This document shows, piece by piece, positions 38,065 through 49,299 of a stretch of 64,000 nucleotides of DNA (its first letter is position 1; every line of letters begins with the position of its first letter). The notes under the pieces were generated by a model. That model worked only from the letters and a program-made list of their open reading frames with translations, had not been told where the DNA came from and made no database searches. The position numbers and the translations under genes are program-made. The stretch covers positions 11,367,606-11,431,605 of the forward strand of contig NC_063181.1 in NCBI RefSeq assembly GCF_023159225.1, given 5' to 3'. The stretch comes from Perognathus longimembris pacificus. Its lineage: Eukaryota > Chordata > Mammalia > Rodentia > Heteromyidae.

Positions 38065-38263
38065 TAGAAATCTTTCAATTTTGGACTATTTATTCCTTTT
38101 ACTTTTGCTCAATTTAGGGAATGTGTGTCTAGTTCTCTTAGTTATCACTGATTTCCAATTGGGTGTATAACAAAGATGTCTCAGTTTATCAGAGTGGTTC
38201 ACACCACATAATTTCTTCTTACCACCATTCTGAGACCAAGATAGTAGAGGTTCAATTATCTCC
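38065..38263 (+). repeat. Local duplication, copy B
   Basis: Second copy of the segment at 37094-37302, in the same orientation and offset by about 970 bp. It lacks a 9-bp CTCAGAGCTG-type piece present in copy A. Confidence 0.85.
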
Positions 38264-38335
38264 TTTGGTTGAAGAGGAAAGGGAGGCACAGAGAAATTAA
38301 ACAATGTATGTGTCAAGTCCCTGTATTGCTGTTCA
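38210..38335 (-). mobile_element. MIR relic
   Basis: CTTACCACCATTCTGAGACC, AGGGAGGCACAGAGAAATTA and CAAGTCCC follow the reverse MIR. It overlaps the end of duplication copy B. Confidence 0.6.
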
Positions 38336-38674
38336 GATTCTCATGACCTCTTGGAACAAAGTTTCACTGATCACAAACCTTTTATTTCTACCCTGTTGCT
38401 GACAGTGATGGAAAAAATAATGAAGATAACCCTTAGTCTTATTGAGAGGAGTAGGAGTTTAGGAATTATAGGATTCAAGTAGAGTTACTGTGGACTGCAA
38501 TGTCATTGTATCTAGTGACTTAAAAGGCCAGTGTTTATTGGCTGTGGAACTATCTGTCCAGGTAACAGGAATCTTCTTCATTGTTAACTGCTGTGTAGCA
38601 TACACCATACATTAAGCTTAATTCAGGCCTAGTCTACTCTCAGACCTCTGAACAAATTACAAGGGAAGAAATGA

Positions 38675-38676
<2 letters not shown>

Positions 38677-38722
<46 letters not shown>
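38677..38722. repeat. (TG)n microsatellite
   Basis: About 22 uninterrupted TG units. Confidence 0.98.
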
Positions 38723-38725
<3 letters not shown>

Positions 38726-38788
38726 AATAACATCTTCTTTAACAGACCAGATAAATTGAATAACATCTTCTTTAACAGACCAGATAAA
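38723..38788. repeat. Perfect 33-bp tandem duplication
   Basis: Two identical 33-bp units (38723-38755 and 38756-38788), each beginning TTGAATAACATC and ending CAGATAAA, abut the (TG)n tract. Confidence 0.97.
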
Positions 38789-39940
38789 TTCCTCTTTAGC
38801 CATAGATGGGGGCCAAATTTCAGCATAATCTCCATTTTTCTAAGAGATCTGAACAGTTTTTGGCAAAACTGTCCCAATGTCCTGATTCCTGAGACATAGG
38901 TACATGTTTGTTCTTTGAGACAGTTAGCATTCAGTGTTGCTTTAGGTCTTTAATATTGTGTTGGTGTGACACAGATATGGTTTTTTTCTTAAAGGACAAG
39001 CTCAGTTGCTTTACTAAGGACTCTCCAAAATATCTAAGCATATTATTTTATTTCCAGATACCATGGGTCAGAAATTCAAATAGAGCAGCAAGGAAATTGC
39101 TTAGTTCGTTGTAAGATATCTAAAGCCACAGCTGGAAAGATTTGAAAATCTGAAGAATAGTATAACCGCCTGGGAGCTGTCATAGAGTTACTCCAAGACA
39201 AGTCTGTGTTTAAACAGGAGGACTTGAAGGGGCTCAGCTGTGGCTGCTATCCAAACACCTACATACAGCCAGCCCCTGCATGGAGTGTGGGCCTAGCATA
39301 GCAGGACAGTGGGGTACTAGTGGGAAAACATCTTGACTCTTCTGAGCTAGGGAGGCAGAAGTCACATGACCTCTTCTGGGCAAGCATTCCAAATCACATT
39401 TCTCTCCCTCCCTATTGGCGGAAGAAGTAAGTCTATATCCAATAGAGGGGCCAGAGACTCAACCTTTTCATGTCAAGTTTTAAAACTGTCAGAAGGTGTC
39501 CAATAAATTATAATTTTGAAGTCTTGAATTCTAGAGGTTATTCTGACTTCAACTGACAGCTTTTCCAATCATCTTCATTTTCTAGGCATCACAAAGAGAG
39601 AAGTACAGAAAGCTTCTGGAAGAAGACAACCCTACTTCAGACCTTACAAACCTCATCAGCATGAACAAAGGAGGCCAGGAGAATAGTGTGCCGACTGTGA
39701 GGGATAAAGGCATAACACATGCCCGGGGAAAAAGCTGGGAGATTTGAATACTAGAAAGTAGAAAATGAGAACCAGGAGACAGAGGGCATCGTCTGTCCCT
39801 CTAACTTCCTTCCTCATCAGGATTTTATGCACTCACTCTTCTCTCTACTAATCTATCTATAATTCTCTCTTCTTAAAAACATAACAATCCAACATTTCTT
39901 CCAATACCTTCATGTAGCACATAAAGTTTCTGTGTAAATT
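38789..39940. other. Intergenic stretch, nothing recognised
   Basis: Mixed base composition, GC-richer at 39180-39420. No coding or repeat family recognised. Confidence 0.5.
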
Positions 39941-40160
39941 GTGTGCTGGTGACTATTTCTGTAATCCTAGCTACTCAGGAGGCTGAGAGCTGAGGATCTC
40001 AGTTCAAAGCCAGTCCTGAGCAGGATAGACCCTGAGACAATTATTGCCAATTAACTACCAAAAAGCCAGAAGTGGAGCTGTGACTCAAATAGTTGAATGC
40101 TAGTCTTGAACAACAAAGCTCAGGGAGAGTATGCAGACCCTAAGTTCAAGCCTCAGGATT

Positions 40161-40162
<2 letters not shown>
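39941..40162 (+). mobile_element. B1-Geo SINE
   Basis: Forward copy: CTGTAATCCTAGCTACTCAG, GAGGCTGAGAGCTGAGGATC, then CCAATTAACTACCAAAAAGC, CCAGAAGTGGAGCTGTGACT and GTTCAAGCCTCAGGATTAGC. The tail is a (CA)n tract. Confidence 0.92.

Positions 40163-40204
<42 letters not shown>
40163..40204. repeat. (CA)n microsatellite at SINE tail
   Basis: About 21 CA units replace the usual A-rich tail of the SINE at 39941-40162. Confidence 0.97.
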
Positions 40205-40205
<1 letters not shown>

Positions 40206-41404
40206 TAAATGATATTCTTTTTCTGGCTATGTCTTTAAATAAAATAAGAAAACATGTAGATAACAGAGTATTTGAGCAGACTCTGCTCTGAGTATCTCTC
40301 TTCTAGCTATTACGTGATAGAGAAATAAATTACCATCCTTTTTTTCCCTAAAAGTCCATTTGTGTGTGTATATGTTTTGGTTTGGGTTTTCATGTTTACA
40401 AATTTGTAAACAGCAGCAACTTAGTTTTTAAGCAAACAATGCAACAGATACCACAAAATCACTTCAATTTTTTATGTTTCCTGTTAAAAGATGGTATCTT
40501 AGAAAACAAGATCAGGTATTTTAGCAATTTAGGATTCAATGAAGCAGAATCTATTTTACTTATTCTCATTTTTATTGTTCAATGATTGTAACACACGCTA
40601 CAATAAAGAGCACAAAGAGAAGAGCAGATGGCTTAGGAAAAGAATCAAGGCACACTTTGTTGGCACTGATTGTTAACCATTGGTGCCACTTCTGCTTTTC
40701 AGTGAGAAAAGTCATCATAGTTTATTTTTGGAAATTTCTCTGCCAATTGAGTATGACCCAGGGATGTTCTGACATGGAGATTAGAAGGAGGTTCCTATCC
40801 TGCTTGCCTCTACCTAGTTTCATCAACTGGTGAGGTGTAGTGCATGTGAAATAATTAGCTGTACTTATCTATATTCATCAATTCACTTCTGCAGCTCCCA
40901 TGGGTCCTCTGACTAAACCTAGAGGCAATGTGGACATTGGTTCCATGTGGGAAATGTCTTCTTCTCTCTTGAAGGTACAAGAAGCAGCTAGAGAAACAAG
41001 CGAATAAGCAGTCCTATAGGGTTTGTGTGTTAGAAAATTCTTCTGGACGGTAAACTGGAAATGATGACTAACACAATAGTTCTGAGGTAATGTTTGGAAA
41101 GAAGGAAACAATTCTCCTTTCTTACAATAAACAGAATGCTGGGTATCAGCTTGTAGGCTGATGGTATGATCATAGAAGGTAAATTTGTAAACCTATGAGA
41201 GATACATGTGGAGAAATCCAAAACACATTTGGAGATGACATAAGTTCAAAGCCAAATCCAGGGAGAAAGTATAATGCATCGTGTTGCATTTGTGTACTAC
41301 AGTCATCTTAACAAAATGTAAGATGTTTCTTACCCCTTGTTCTGTGGAGCACACATCACAGTGTTTTTATAATGCAAGTAATGAACCATGCTACATGGTA
41401 TCTG
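40205..41404. other. AT-rich intergenic stretch
   Basis: No gene or repeat recognised. Short frames at 40364-41221 have no family resemblance. Confidence 0.5.
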
Positions 41405-41860
41405 TGTTAATAAGGATTATTTTTGTCTCTATGACAAAATACCCCCAGAAAAGCAATCAAAGAAAGATTTATTTGAGTTCACTGTGGCAGATGTTTCTCT
41501 TTGTTATCAAGCTGGCTCTTTGCTGAGGGCCTGAGGTGAGGCAGGAATACCATGCAGAAAAACATGGTAGAGGAAAGCTGCTCATTTCATGGCAGCCAGA
41601 AAGCAGAGAGCAGAAGGATCCAGGAGACAAGATATACCCATCAGAATATGCTCCTAGTGACTTACTCCAACCAGCCTGTCTCACTTAGTGTCTGTCATCT
41701 CCCCAAAACATTACCAAACCATGAACATGTCAATGAGTTATCCCCAGTGCTGTCTAATCCTCAGAATCCAACCAGTTTCCCAAAGCGCCACCAGCTGGCA
41801 ACCCAGACTTTAACCCATGAGATTTCAGGGGATATTCAGGTTCAAACCATAGCAATATCA
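41405..41860. repeat. Interspersed repeat of rodent/primate type, family name uncertain
   Basis: It begins with TGACAAAATACCCCCAG-like sequence and GATTTATTTGAGTTCACTG, passes through CATGGTAGAGGAAAGCTGC and GTGACTTACTCCAACCAGCC, and ends near GATATTCAGGTTCAAACCAT-AGCA. This is the layout of a known class of interspersed repeat (LTR or L1 3' end). The 103-codon frame inside it is incidental. Confidence 0.6.
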
Positions 41861-42002
41861 TAATGAAAAAGTATTTTAGAAGTCAAAAATTGGGGCAGGG
41901 GAAACAGTGGAGAATGAAATCTCTAAAACTATATCTAATCACAATACTTCTTAGAAGAAAAGAGATTTTTTTTTTAGTTAGACTGTGCACAGTGCTGAAA
42001 GG

Positions 42003-42205
42003 TCCTGTAGAATTGAGGTTAAGAGTATGTTTTCAGGAATGAATTGAGTATTTTCTACCAGTTCTGCCTCTCCATGGCTCTGTGGACTTAAGAACTTGCT
42101 TAACTATTCTGTGCCACCTGGCCTAAAAGAGTAAAATGTAGGTAGTAATTTGGGGGCCCCTATAGAGAATTTTTGTGAAAATTGAATAAGATATTTTTGT
42201 TTGAG
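42003..42205 (+). mobile_element. MIR SINE relic, nearly full length
   Basis: CTACCAGTTCTGCCTCTCCA, TTAAGAACTTGCTTAACTAT, TCTGTGCC, AAATGTAGGTAGTAATTTGG and TTGTGAAAATTGAATAAGAT follow the MIR consensus in order. Confidence 0.8.
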
Positions 42206-42220
42206 CATTTAAGATAGAGT

Positions 42221-42462
42221 TTGGAGCTGTGTGCCAGTGGTTCACATTTGCTATCCTAGCTATTCAAAAAGCTGAGTTCAGAGGATGGTGGTTTTAAAGC
42301 CAAACAGGGAAGAAAACTCTATGAGACACAATCTCCATAATAACCAACATAAAGCTGGTATGGAGGTATGGCTCAAATGGTAGGGTGCCAGTTAAGCAAG
42401 CAAGCCAAACAAGCAAATGAAAGAACTTCAATTCAAACCTGGGCACTGGCGAAAGTAATAAA
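42221..42462 (+). mobile_element. B1-Geo SINE, diverged
   Basis: Forward copy: GTGCCAGTGGTTCACATTTG, TATCCTAGCTATTCAAAAAG, AATAACCAACATAAAGCTGG, ATGGCTCAAATGGTAGGGTG. It includes a CAAGCAAGCCAAACAAGCAA patch before the terminal part. Confidence 0.8.
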
Positions 42463-44724
42463 GGCAGAGTTTAATGAACAGCAGTTTTTGCTGCTCTTCT
42501 GGTATGAGCCCTAGGGATAACTGAAGAAGGTTATCCAAGTTCCATTTATGTCTATAGCAAATGGACCAAGCAGGTACTCAAAACTGATCTAAGGAAAAGT
42601 TGAGTTTATTTCAAGAGGAGTTTGAAACCATATGTATATACACACATTCCTTCCTTCTAGGGAAATATGAGACTTTCAGTACTAAGAAGAATGACAGTTA
42701 CTTTCAATATATTTTAAAGTGTCTACTTATGGGGGAGGGGGCAGAATTGAACTGTCTGCTATTACTAGCAACAAACAGCTACTCAGCTGGGTTTTCCTAG
42801 CAAGGCATACAAGCTTGCTCTCCCTAAACTAATTGTGTGAAGGATAAAAGGAAGAGATCATAAAACCTGGGATCTGATACAATCCTGATTCCAATGAAGT
42901 TAATAAACCTTAATTGCAAGGAATGGAGGAGAGTAGTTGTGAAGCAGTGGAAATCAGAGCAAATTAGCCTGGAGACTCAGTTCACCACATACAGAAAGGT
43001 AGGAGACGCTGTAAACGGAAACCTCAAGTCACAGGGAAGAAAGAGAAATTCAGAAAACAAGAGGAATAAAAAAATAAAAGGTGTAAAATCAGGTGTCTCA
43101 AATAAACTAAAAACAAAGAAATAATACCCAAACCCCTCCCCATTTTGCTAAGAAAACAAATTCCCTGTATGTTGTGTTAATAATAATAATAAAAAAACTT
43201 ACAAGAAGATTGTGTATAAGCAGTAATACCCATTTCCATGAGCTGCTCCTGGACTATGACCCAATTCTTTCTCTGAAGGTCCTAGATATTTACATACATT
43301 CTTCCACATAGTCAAGAAGTCTTTTCTACAGCTTCTTTTATGCCTTAGATTGGCATTTCCTTAGCATTGTTCTAGGAAGACTTTTGTATAATTTTCCACA
43401 GATAGCTATACTTATGTATTTGATAGACTCAAACTAATTGAAGCTTTATTAAACAAATATGAATGAGTACCCAATCTGAGGAGAGGAATACGGAGAGGCA
43501 AAAAGGCAAGAGGACACTACAGGCATATTTCAGCCTTTGTCATCAAACTTCTTATATAATGCACAAAAAATGAAATACATCTTTTGGAGAAAGCAGCATG
43601 AGAATAACAACAACACAAAAGCCTCACCATGTAATGCATTTGGTTTCCAGGAAAATCACCCACGCTTCTCAATTTGGAAATACATCCTAGGGGCATTTTT
43701 ACCAGATATAATTTATCCTTCTCCATATTCACACATTGGCAGCACTTTTCCCCCTTTTTCTTCCCTATATTTTAGAGGAAAATGTGTGCTCATGAGATAC
43801 CTCCCAATGCTCAAACTTAATTTAATTTCTCTTCCCAGTGGCAAGATAGAGCCAGAGTATTTATCTCTAGCCAGAGAGGAATGGGTCTACCTGGAGTCAG
43901 GGAGTTTGGGGGAAAGATACCTTGCCAGGAGTGGGCAGCCTTGGCTAACAAGTTGCTATGGCCTCAGGTTGGGCAACATGTCCTAATGGATTCTGAGCTC
44001 TGGATAATGGAAAGGAATAAGTCGCAATTCCATCCGTGGTCCATGCACTTATGGTCACCATTGGATTGTTGGGAAGCAGAAAGTCACATGCAGATTTTAC
44101 AGGACCTATGGGTTCCCAAAGCACCTCCAAAATACCTGTGAACTCTCACAAGGGTTTATTCACCAAGTAAAAGATTGAAGGCTATGCATTGTTCAGAAGA
44201 GATATACCTGGCATATGGCTTTTAAAACAATAAGGAGCTGTTGAATTACCGTTCTGATTCAAATACACAATACTGTGATGATCACAAAACCGAGAATCCC
44301 AAGTTGTTTTTCATTTCAGCTATTGGTCTGGATAGCTAATGCTTTATTCCAGGAAAGTCAGGTGAGCTCCATTGACACAAGCCCCTCACCCAAGGCTGCT
44401 GCCGTTTGAAACAAAAAGGACAAAGGACAGTTTTGAATAATTGTGTTTGCCTACCAGATTTCATGCACATATGCACGACTCAGATACATTCACTCTTTTG
44501 TATCCAATCATTCTCCAGTAGTTCTAGACATAAGATGCTACTCAAAGTTTGCCAATCCTAAAATGCTCCATTTGTAAAAGAAGAACTTTATCTACAGAAG
44601 CCCAAATTTCATTTTAATGAAAGTGATCACTGCATTCCTATTTGTAATACTGTCTTCTACTTAATAATAATAACCATAAAGAAGAAGAAATGAATTATTT
44701 TATGCTTAGCCATTACTTTTGTTT
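42463..44724. other. Long intergenic stretch
   Basis: Contains overlapping frames of 149 and 86 codons at 43537-44141 in a GC-richer patch (43850-44140). Neither is recognisable, and neither shows splice or poly(A) context. Otherwise AT-rich, with a short (TAA)n near 43180. Confidence 0.45.
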
Positions 44725-44810
44725 CTGGTGGTATTGCAGTGTGAACTCATGGCTCTATGCATGGTAGGTAAGTATCACTCTGTCACTTGAGCCAGATCCC
44801 TGGTCCTTAT
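44725..44810 (-). mobile_element. Degraded ID-like SINE
   Basis: Reverse ID-type motifs GTGTGAACTCATGGCTCTAT, GCATGGTAGGTAAGTATCAC and TTGAGCCAGATCCCTGG. Confidence 0.5.
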
Positions 44811-44834
44811 CTATCACTTTTAAACAACTTGTAC

Positions 44835-45165
44835 ATGTAATCTACAACCATATACAACAAGCTTATTCTATAATTTAGACTATCATCTAGACTAGCTAGT
44901 TCAATCTTGAAAAGGAAGAAGAAATTGGGAGAAACAAGTCTATTTCTAATACAAATCCTTACTGTGTAGCTACAATAATCAATATAGCATGATCTTTGGG
45001 AGCATACACATCTATCTCAGTAGAAGAGAATAAAGTAGACCAGAGTAAAAATCTCCTAGATGGGCCCAAACTACAGCTACCATATTTTCAAAAAGGAAGC
45101 ATAAAAATTCATTGGCTGAAAAAGTCTTTGAAAATACAGTGGTTGAACAATTGTAGCTCCATAAT
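44835..45165 (+). mobile_element. Old L1 ORF2 fragment
   Basis: TTCAATCTTGAAAAGGAAGA, GTAGCTACAATAATCAATAT, GCATGATCTTTGGGAGCATA and GGCTGAAAAAGTCTTTGAAA follow the C-terminal part of L1 ORF2 as I recall it. It is riddled with changes and not coding. Confidence 0.75.
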
Positions 45166-45472
45166 GAAAGCATAACAAAAAAAATGACTAAATACTTATA
45201 CTTTAACCAAGCCAAACATGAGTTAGCAGATTTGTCTGAGGCTTGCAGGAGAGATTGTCTGAGTGGTGTGCCACAGCACACATTGCAGAACGGAAATGTT
45301 CCTGAAATATGTCTGAGTCACCAGTAAACAAGATTCCTGAGCTCAAGTTCATGCTTAGGGAAACCATGCTAGAATATCATTACTGATGCAAATTTCCATA
45401 GTGGAAAATAAACAACTCCTGAAATTGACAAGAAGAAAGTACATTTGTGAATATATATCTGAAGCATTTCAG

Positions 45473-45474
<2 letters not shown>

Positions 45475-45518
<44 letters not shown>
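45475..45518. repeat. (GT)n microsatellite
   Basis: About 22 GT units next to the 3' end of the reverse SINE that follows. Confidence 0.98.
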
Positions 45519-45534
45519 CTGTGGTGGGGTGGTA

Positions 45535-45742
45535 TATGTGTGCTGGCTTGAACTCAGCATTTCATGCTCTCACTGGACTTTATTGCTTTCCCATTTGAGC
45601 CACAACTCTGGCTCTGACTTTTGATTATTTTGAGATAAGAGTCACTTAGACTTGTCTACCTCCAGTTGTTTTGAACTGCAGTCCTCAAATCTCAGGCACC
45701 TGAGTAGCTAGGATTAATAGCATGAACCATCAGCACTTGGTA
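45535..45742 (-). mobile_element. B1-Geo SINE, diverged
   Basis: Reverse copy: GTGCTGGCTTGAACTCAGCA, CCATTTGAGCCACAACTCTG, ACTGCAGTCCTCAAATCTCA, GAGTAGCTAGGATTAATAGC. Confidence 0.8.
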
Positions 45743-47086
45743 GGCATTTCACTTTTGGCTTATAAATGTAATTGACCTAGGTATTACAGAAGTAACATGC
45801 GTGTAAGGCTAGAGTACATGCCCATTAAAAGATCATTTGTGTTAGAGGTCTGGAACAAAATTTGAAATTCTCTTAATAACATTAAGTGGATATTAGCTTG
45901 AAAGGGTTAGTGGGTATATTTAATCCAATCACTATGAGTACTTAGCCTTGGGTTCAGAAACTAAAATCAGTGAGATTATTTTCCACTGCCTTCTGGAGAG
46001 AAAATAATGAATAAAAATAAATTAGGTTAGGTCTGTGTTGAATTGGTACTCTAAATGTACACTAATTTGTGTAGAATGTCTTTGTCTGCCCTTTACCACT
46101 GAATGATTTGATGGCAGCTCATTAATAAATCCTTGGTAATTCCTACTTGCTTGATTTCTCAGTTAAATATGATAGAAATCACCTTCCTGGAAGAGGGACT
46201 GGACTGGAAATTCTTGGAGATAAGGAACTTTATAGGTTTATAAGGAAATTCCATGAACTAGTCCAAAAGCAAGAGGAAGATGGTTTCTAAGAGGACTTGT
46301 TGGGTCTACTGACCTCTGAAAGGAGAAGAATGGTAGGAAGAGCTCTTTCACCTATAAGCCCGGGGGATGAGGTGATATAGAATAATGTCTACTCTAGAAA
46401 TGAATCCTGTAATACACTTGTTCTGTTTCGCTTTAATGATGTTATGTAATAAATAATGATTGGTAAAATAGGAAGGACAAAGCAGAAAAAGACTAGCAAA
46501 ATTCAGAATATCTGGAATTGTAAGTGTAGTCACCTTAACTAAAACCGTTACTCCAACATTCCATAAGAAGTTAATGGCCTCAAATAAACAGTAAATGTTT
46601 GACTTAGGAGTCATGACCCATTCACAGTAAATTTACTAGAGTAAAATATTCTTAAACTGAACCATTTGCCTTCTCATTTTAGAACACTGAGTTACAACGT
46701 TTAACATTGCACAGAATTATGTCAACATTAAAAATCTTTAAATTTATTTATGGCTTGAAAATAAAGAGCTTTTCTAAAATGGAACAATATTAGGCAAAGT
46801 CAAAAAATACCACTATGAAGATCTAAATACTTAAATGGTATAAATTATGGCCTCAATTACTAGAAAATACATTTAGCACTTGGTGAACTTCTTGTGACTC
46901 TTACATGAAAAAAACCTACCAATCTGACAAAGCTAAACATAAACTAAAATTACATATAGCAGCAGAAACAAAAAACCCATTATAATAAAACTCATAATAA
47001 TTCATCACAATGTTAATAGGACATCAAATGATCTGTAATGAGTGTGACATTTACACAGTTAACTTGTTTCTTGCCTTATTTAATTT
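45743..47086. other. AT-rich intergenic stretch
   Basis: No gene or repeat recognised. Confidence 0.5.
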
Positions 47087-47295
47087 TTTTTTTTTTGCTT
47101 GAGCTCTGGGCCTGGATGGTATCCCTGAGATTATTTTGCTCAAGGCTAGTGCTTGATCACTTGAGCTACAATTCCATTTCTGGCTTTTTCTGAGTAGTTA
47201 CTTGGAGATGAGAGTCTCACAGACTTTCCTGTCTTTCATGATCCTCAGATCTCAGCCTCCTGAGTAGCTAGAATTAGAGATGCCCACCACCTAGT
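47087..47295 (-). mobile_element. B1-Geo SINE
   Basis: Reverse copy starting at a T run: GCTCTGGGCCTGGATGGTAT, CAAGGCTAGTGCTTGATCAC, TCACAGACTTTCCTGTC, TGATCCTCAGATCTCAGCCT. Confidence 0.88.
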
Positions 47296-48020
47296 TAAGT
47301 TCTTAAGAGCTAGTTATTTTTTAAGACTGATATTTGGAAATAATAATTATACAGTTATATGAAGTTGCTTTCCAACCAGGTTTCCTATCTTTCTTGTGGT
47401 AATTTTTATCTTATATCAAAATTATGACTTTGACATTTGTATGATGTGTTTATAATTGTATGCCTCAAGTTTGTCTTAAACTTTAGAGAAATGTACTGTC
47501 AGTTCTTCATAAACCAGTTGCCTTTCCACCTGTGTTTTGGGCTGAAATGTCATCTTTGGGCGGCAATTTCAACAAGATAGAGCTGTTCTTGAATAATTGG
47601 CTTACTTCATGCTCTTGTTGCCTTCTTTAGAACTGCTTAAGATATTTTCAGCATTAGATAATTTTAACCTCATTTGTCCAACAGCCAGAAATTTATCCTA
47701 TTTTTGTAAGTAAAGTTGCTGCAAAGAAAAGAAGTATTTGAAAAGCCACTAAAACATCAAATAAAGTCATGAAAATTGGTACACTGGAATGTTCCTACTT
47801 GAAAGTCAGAATAAATGTTTCCAATGCTGTCCACTCTACATCTACCATTTTCTTCTTTTCCGCTTAGCTCTCTTTTGGTCTTGTCTGCTTCAGTACTGTT
47901 CTGGACACTTTCTCTGTGTACATCCTGATCACAGAACAAATCTGTTAAACTTCTCTCATTATTGCTGTTGCTTTTGGACTCTGGAGGAAAAGGTAATGTC
48001 TAAGTTTTCTCTGACATGAT
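47296..48020. other. Intergenic stretch, nothing recognised
   Basis: Only short open frames, on both strands at 47757-48019, without resemblance. Confidence 0.5.
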
Positions 48021-48037
48021 CAGGTTGCTGACATTGA

Positions 48038-48067
48038 GCACTCTTGCCACTAGGCCATATTCCCAGC
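48038..48067 (-). mobile_element. 30-bp tailless fragment of the IDL SINE head with target-site duplication
   Basis: The insert read on the minus strand is the first ~30 nt of the IDL head (starts GCTGGGAATATGGC, ends AAGAGTGC). It is flanked by perfect 17-bp direct repeats CAGGTTGCTGACATTGA at 48021-48037 and 48068-48084. The A-rich tail and everything 3' of the fragment are absent, the reverse of normal 5' truncation. Confidence 0.85.
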
Positions 48068-48220
48068 CAGGTTGCTGACATTGATTCTCACAATCCCCTG
48101 ATCCCCCTCCCCTCACACAGATTCATAGAGCCCAAATTCCAACTTCTTTGCTACTGTGCATTCAGCTACTTAGACCTCTCTGAAATAGAACTGTAAGTTA
48201 AAAATTCCAAGAACTTCATG

Positions 48221-48461
48221 CCGAGTGCAAGTGGCTCACATCTGTATTCCTTACTACTCAGAAGGCTGAGATCTGAGGATCCTGGTTTGACGCCATTACA
48301 GACAGGGATAAACATGAGATTTTTATCTCTAATTATCAAAAAGCTATAAGTGGAGGTATGGCTCAAATGGTAGAGCACCAGCCTTGAATACAAAAGGTTA
48401 GGGGCAATTCCTAGTCCTGAGTTACACACCCAGGATAGGCAAAAAAAAGAAAAAAAAATCA
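48221..48461 (+). mobile_element. B1-Geo SINE
   Basis: Forward copy: GCAAGTGGCTCACATCTGTA, CTCAGAAGGCTGAGATCTGA, AATTATCAAAAAGCTATAAG, ATGGCTCAAATGGTAGAGCA, ending in an A/G-rich tail. Confidence 0.9.
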
Positions 48462-48784
48462 ACTTCAAAGATAGGTGTTTTGTTTTTATTCGCAATTTCT
48501 GTGATTCTTCAACTTAGCCAGAACAAGGAAATTCAGTCCTGAGCCAGAATTCCCTAGTGTAGGATGTTATCGGCAGGAACAGTTTCATTTCTTTGAAAAA
48601 TGTTCCTTATATGCTCCAGGCATCAGTGTAGGCTGGATGATGGACAGGAAATATTTTTGGCTATGGTGATCTGGCCTATGATGTCCTTTCTAGTCTTCGC
48701 AGTGTTTGCCATGCCTGCTGTGAATAGCAACCTATTGAAATTCCAAATTTGCTCATTTGCCAAAAAATAGATGAAAAATTCTGT

Positions 48785-48860
48785 GTGGTTCAGTAGGAAT
48801 GTAAGATTCAGAGTGAAACCTTGGTTTAAATCCAACACCACCTTTAACTAGCTTGTGTTC
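48785..48860 (+). mobile_element. MIR relic (5' part)
   Basis: CAGAGTGAAACCTTGGTTTA, AATCCAACACCACC and TAACTAGCTTGTG fit the MIR 5' portion. Confidence 0.5.
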
Positions 48861-49049
48861 ATAGATCAATGAGTCAGAAGGAGGATGGGGTAGATGAATT
48901 CTAGACTTGATTCTAAGAACAAGTATAGAAAGGCATTCCTCACTCCTCCAACCTTAAACTTCCTTCTGGCAAGAGATGCTCTTGAACTCATGGGTGCGAT
49001 TTCTAGGCAAGCAGGAATTTGAGAACTAACAGTGAATCCCGTTCTTTAA

Positions 49050-49299
49050 AAAGGTAGAGGTAAGCCTTCCATCCTAGTTACTACCAAGACTGAGATGCAG
49101 TGGGTTAAGGCTGAAAATCAGCCCTGGTAGAAACATTCACAAGATTCCATCTCCCAAATAACCAGCTAAGCTAGAGGCATGTTTGTGGTGGTAAAGTGCC
49201 AGCCAAGCTAGTAAGTTGAACAAGTATAAGGCCCTGAGTACAAACTCCAGGACCAACAACCCCTCACACCCCTGCCCCCTCCAAAAAAAAAAAAAAGAA
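49050..49299 (+). mobile_element. B1-Geo SINE, diverged
   Basis: Forward copy: AAGCCTTCCATCCTAGTTAC, AATAACCAGCTAAGCTAGAG, AAGGCCCTGAGTACAAACTC, then CAGGACCAACA, a C-rich block and a terminal A14 run. Confidence 0.8.

Noticed and set aside
38629..38899. Frames with HTHT / VCVC runs and an 11-residue repeat
   Set aside because: They translate the (TG)n tract and the adjacent 33-bp tandem duplication; no gene context.
43537..43986. 149-codon plus-strand frame
   Set aside because: No recognisable domain and overlapping frames in two phases; probably chance.
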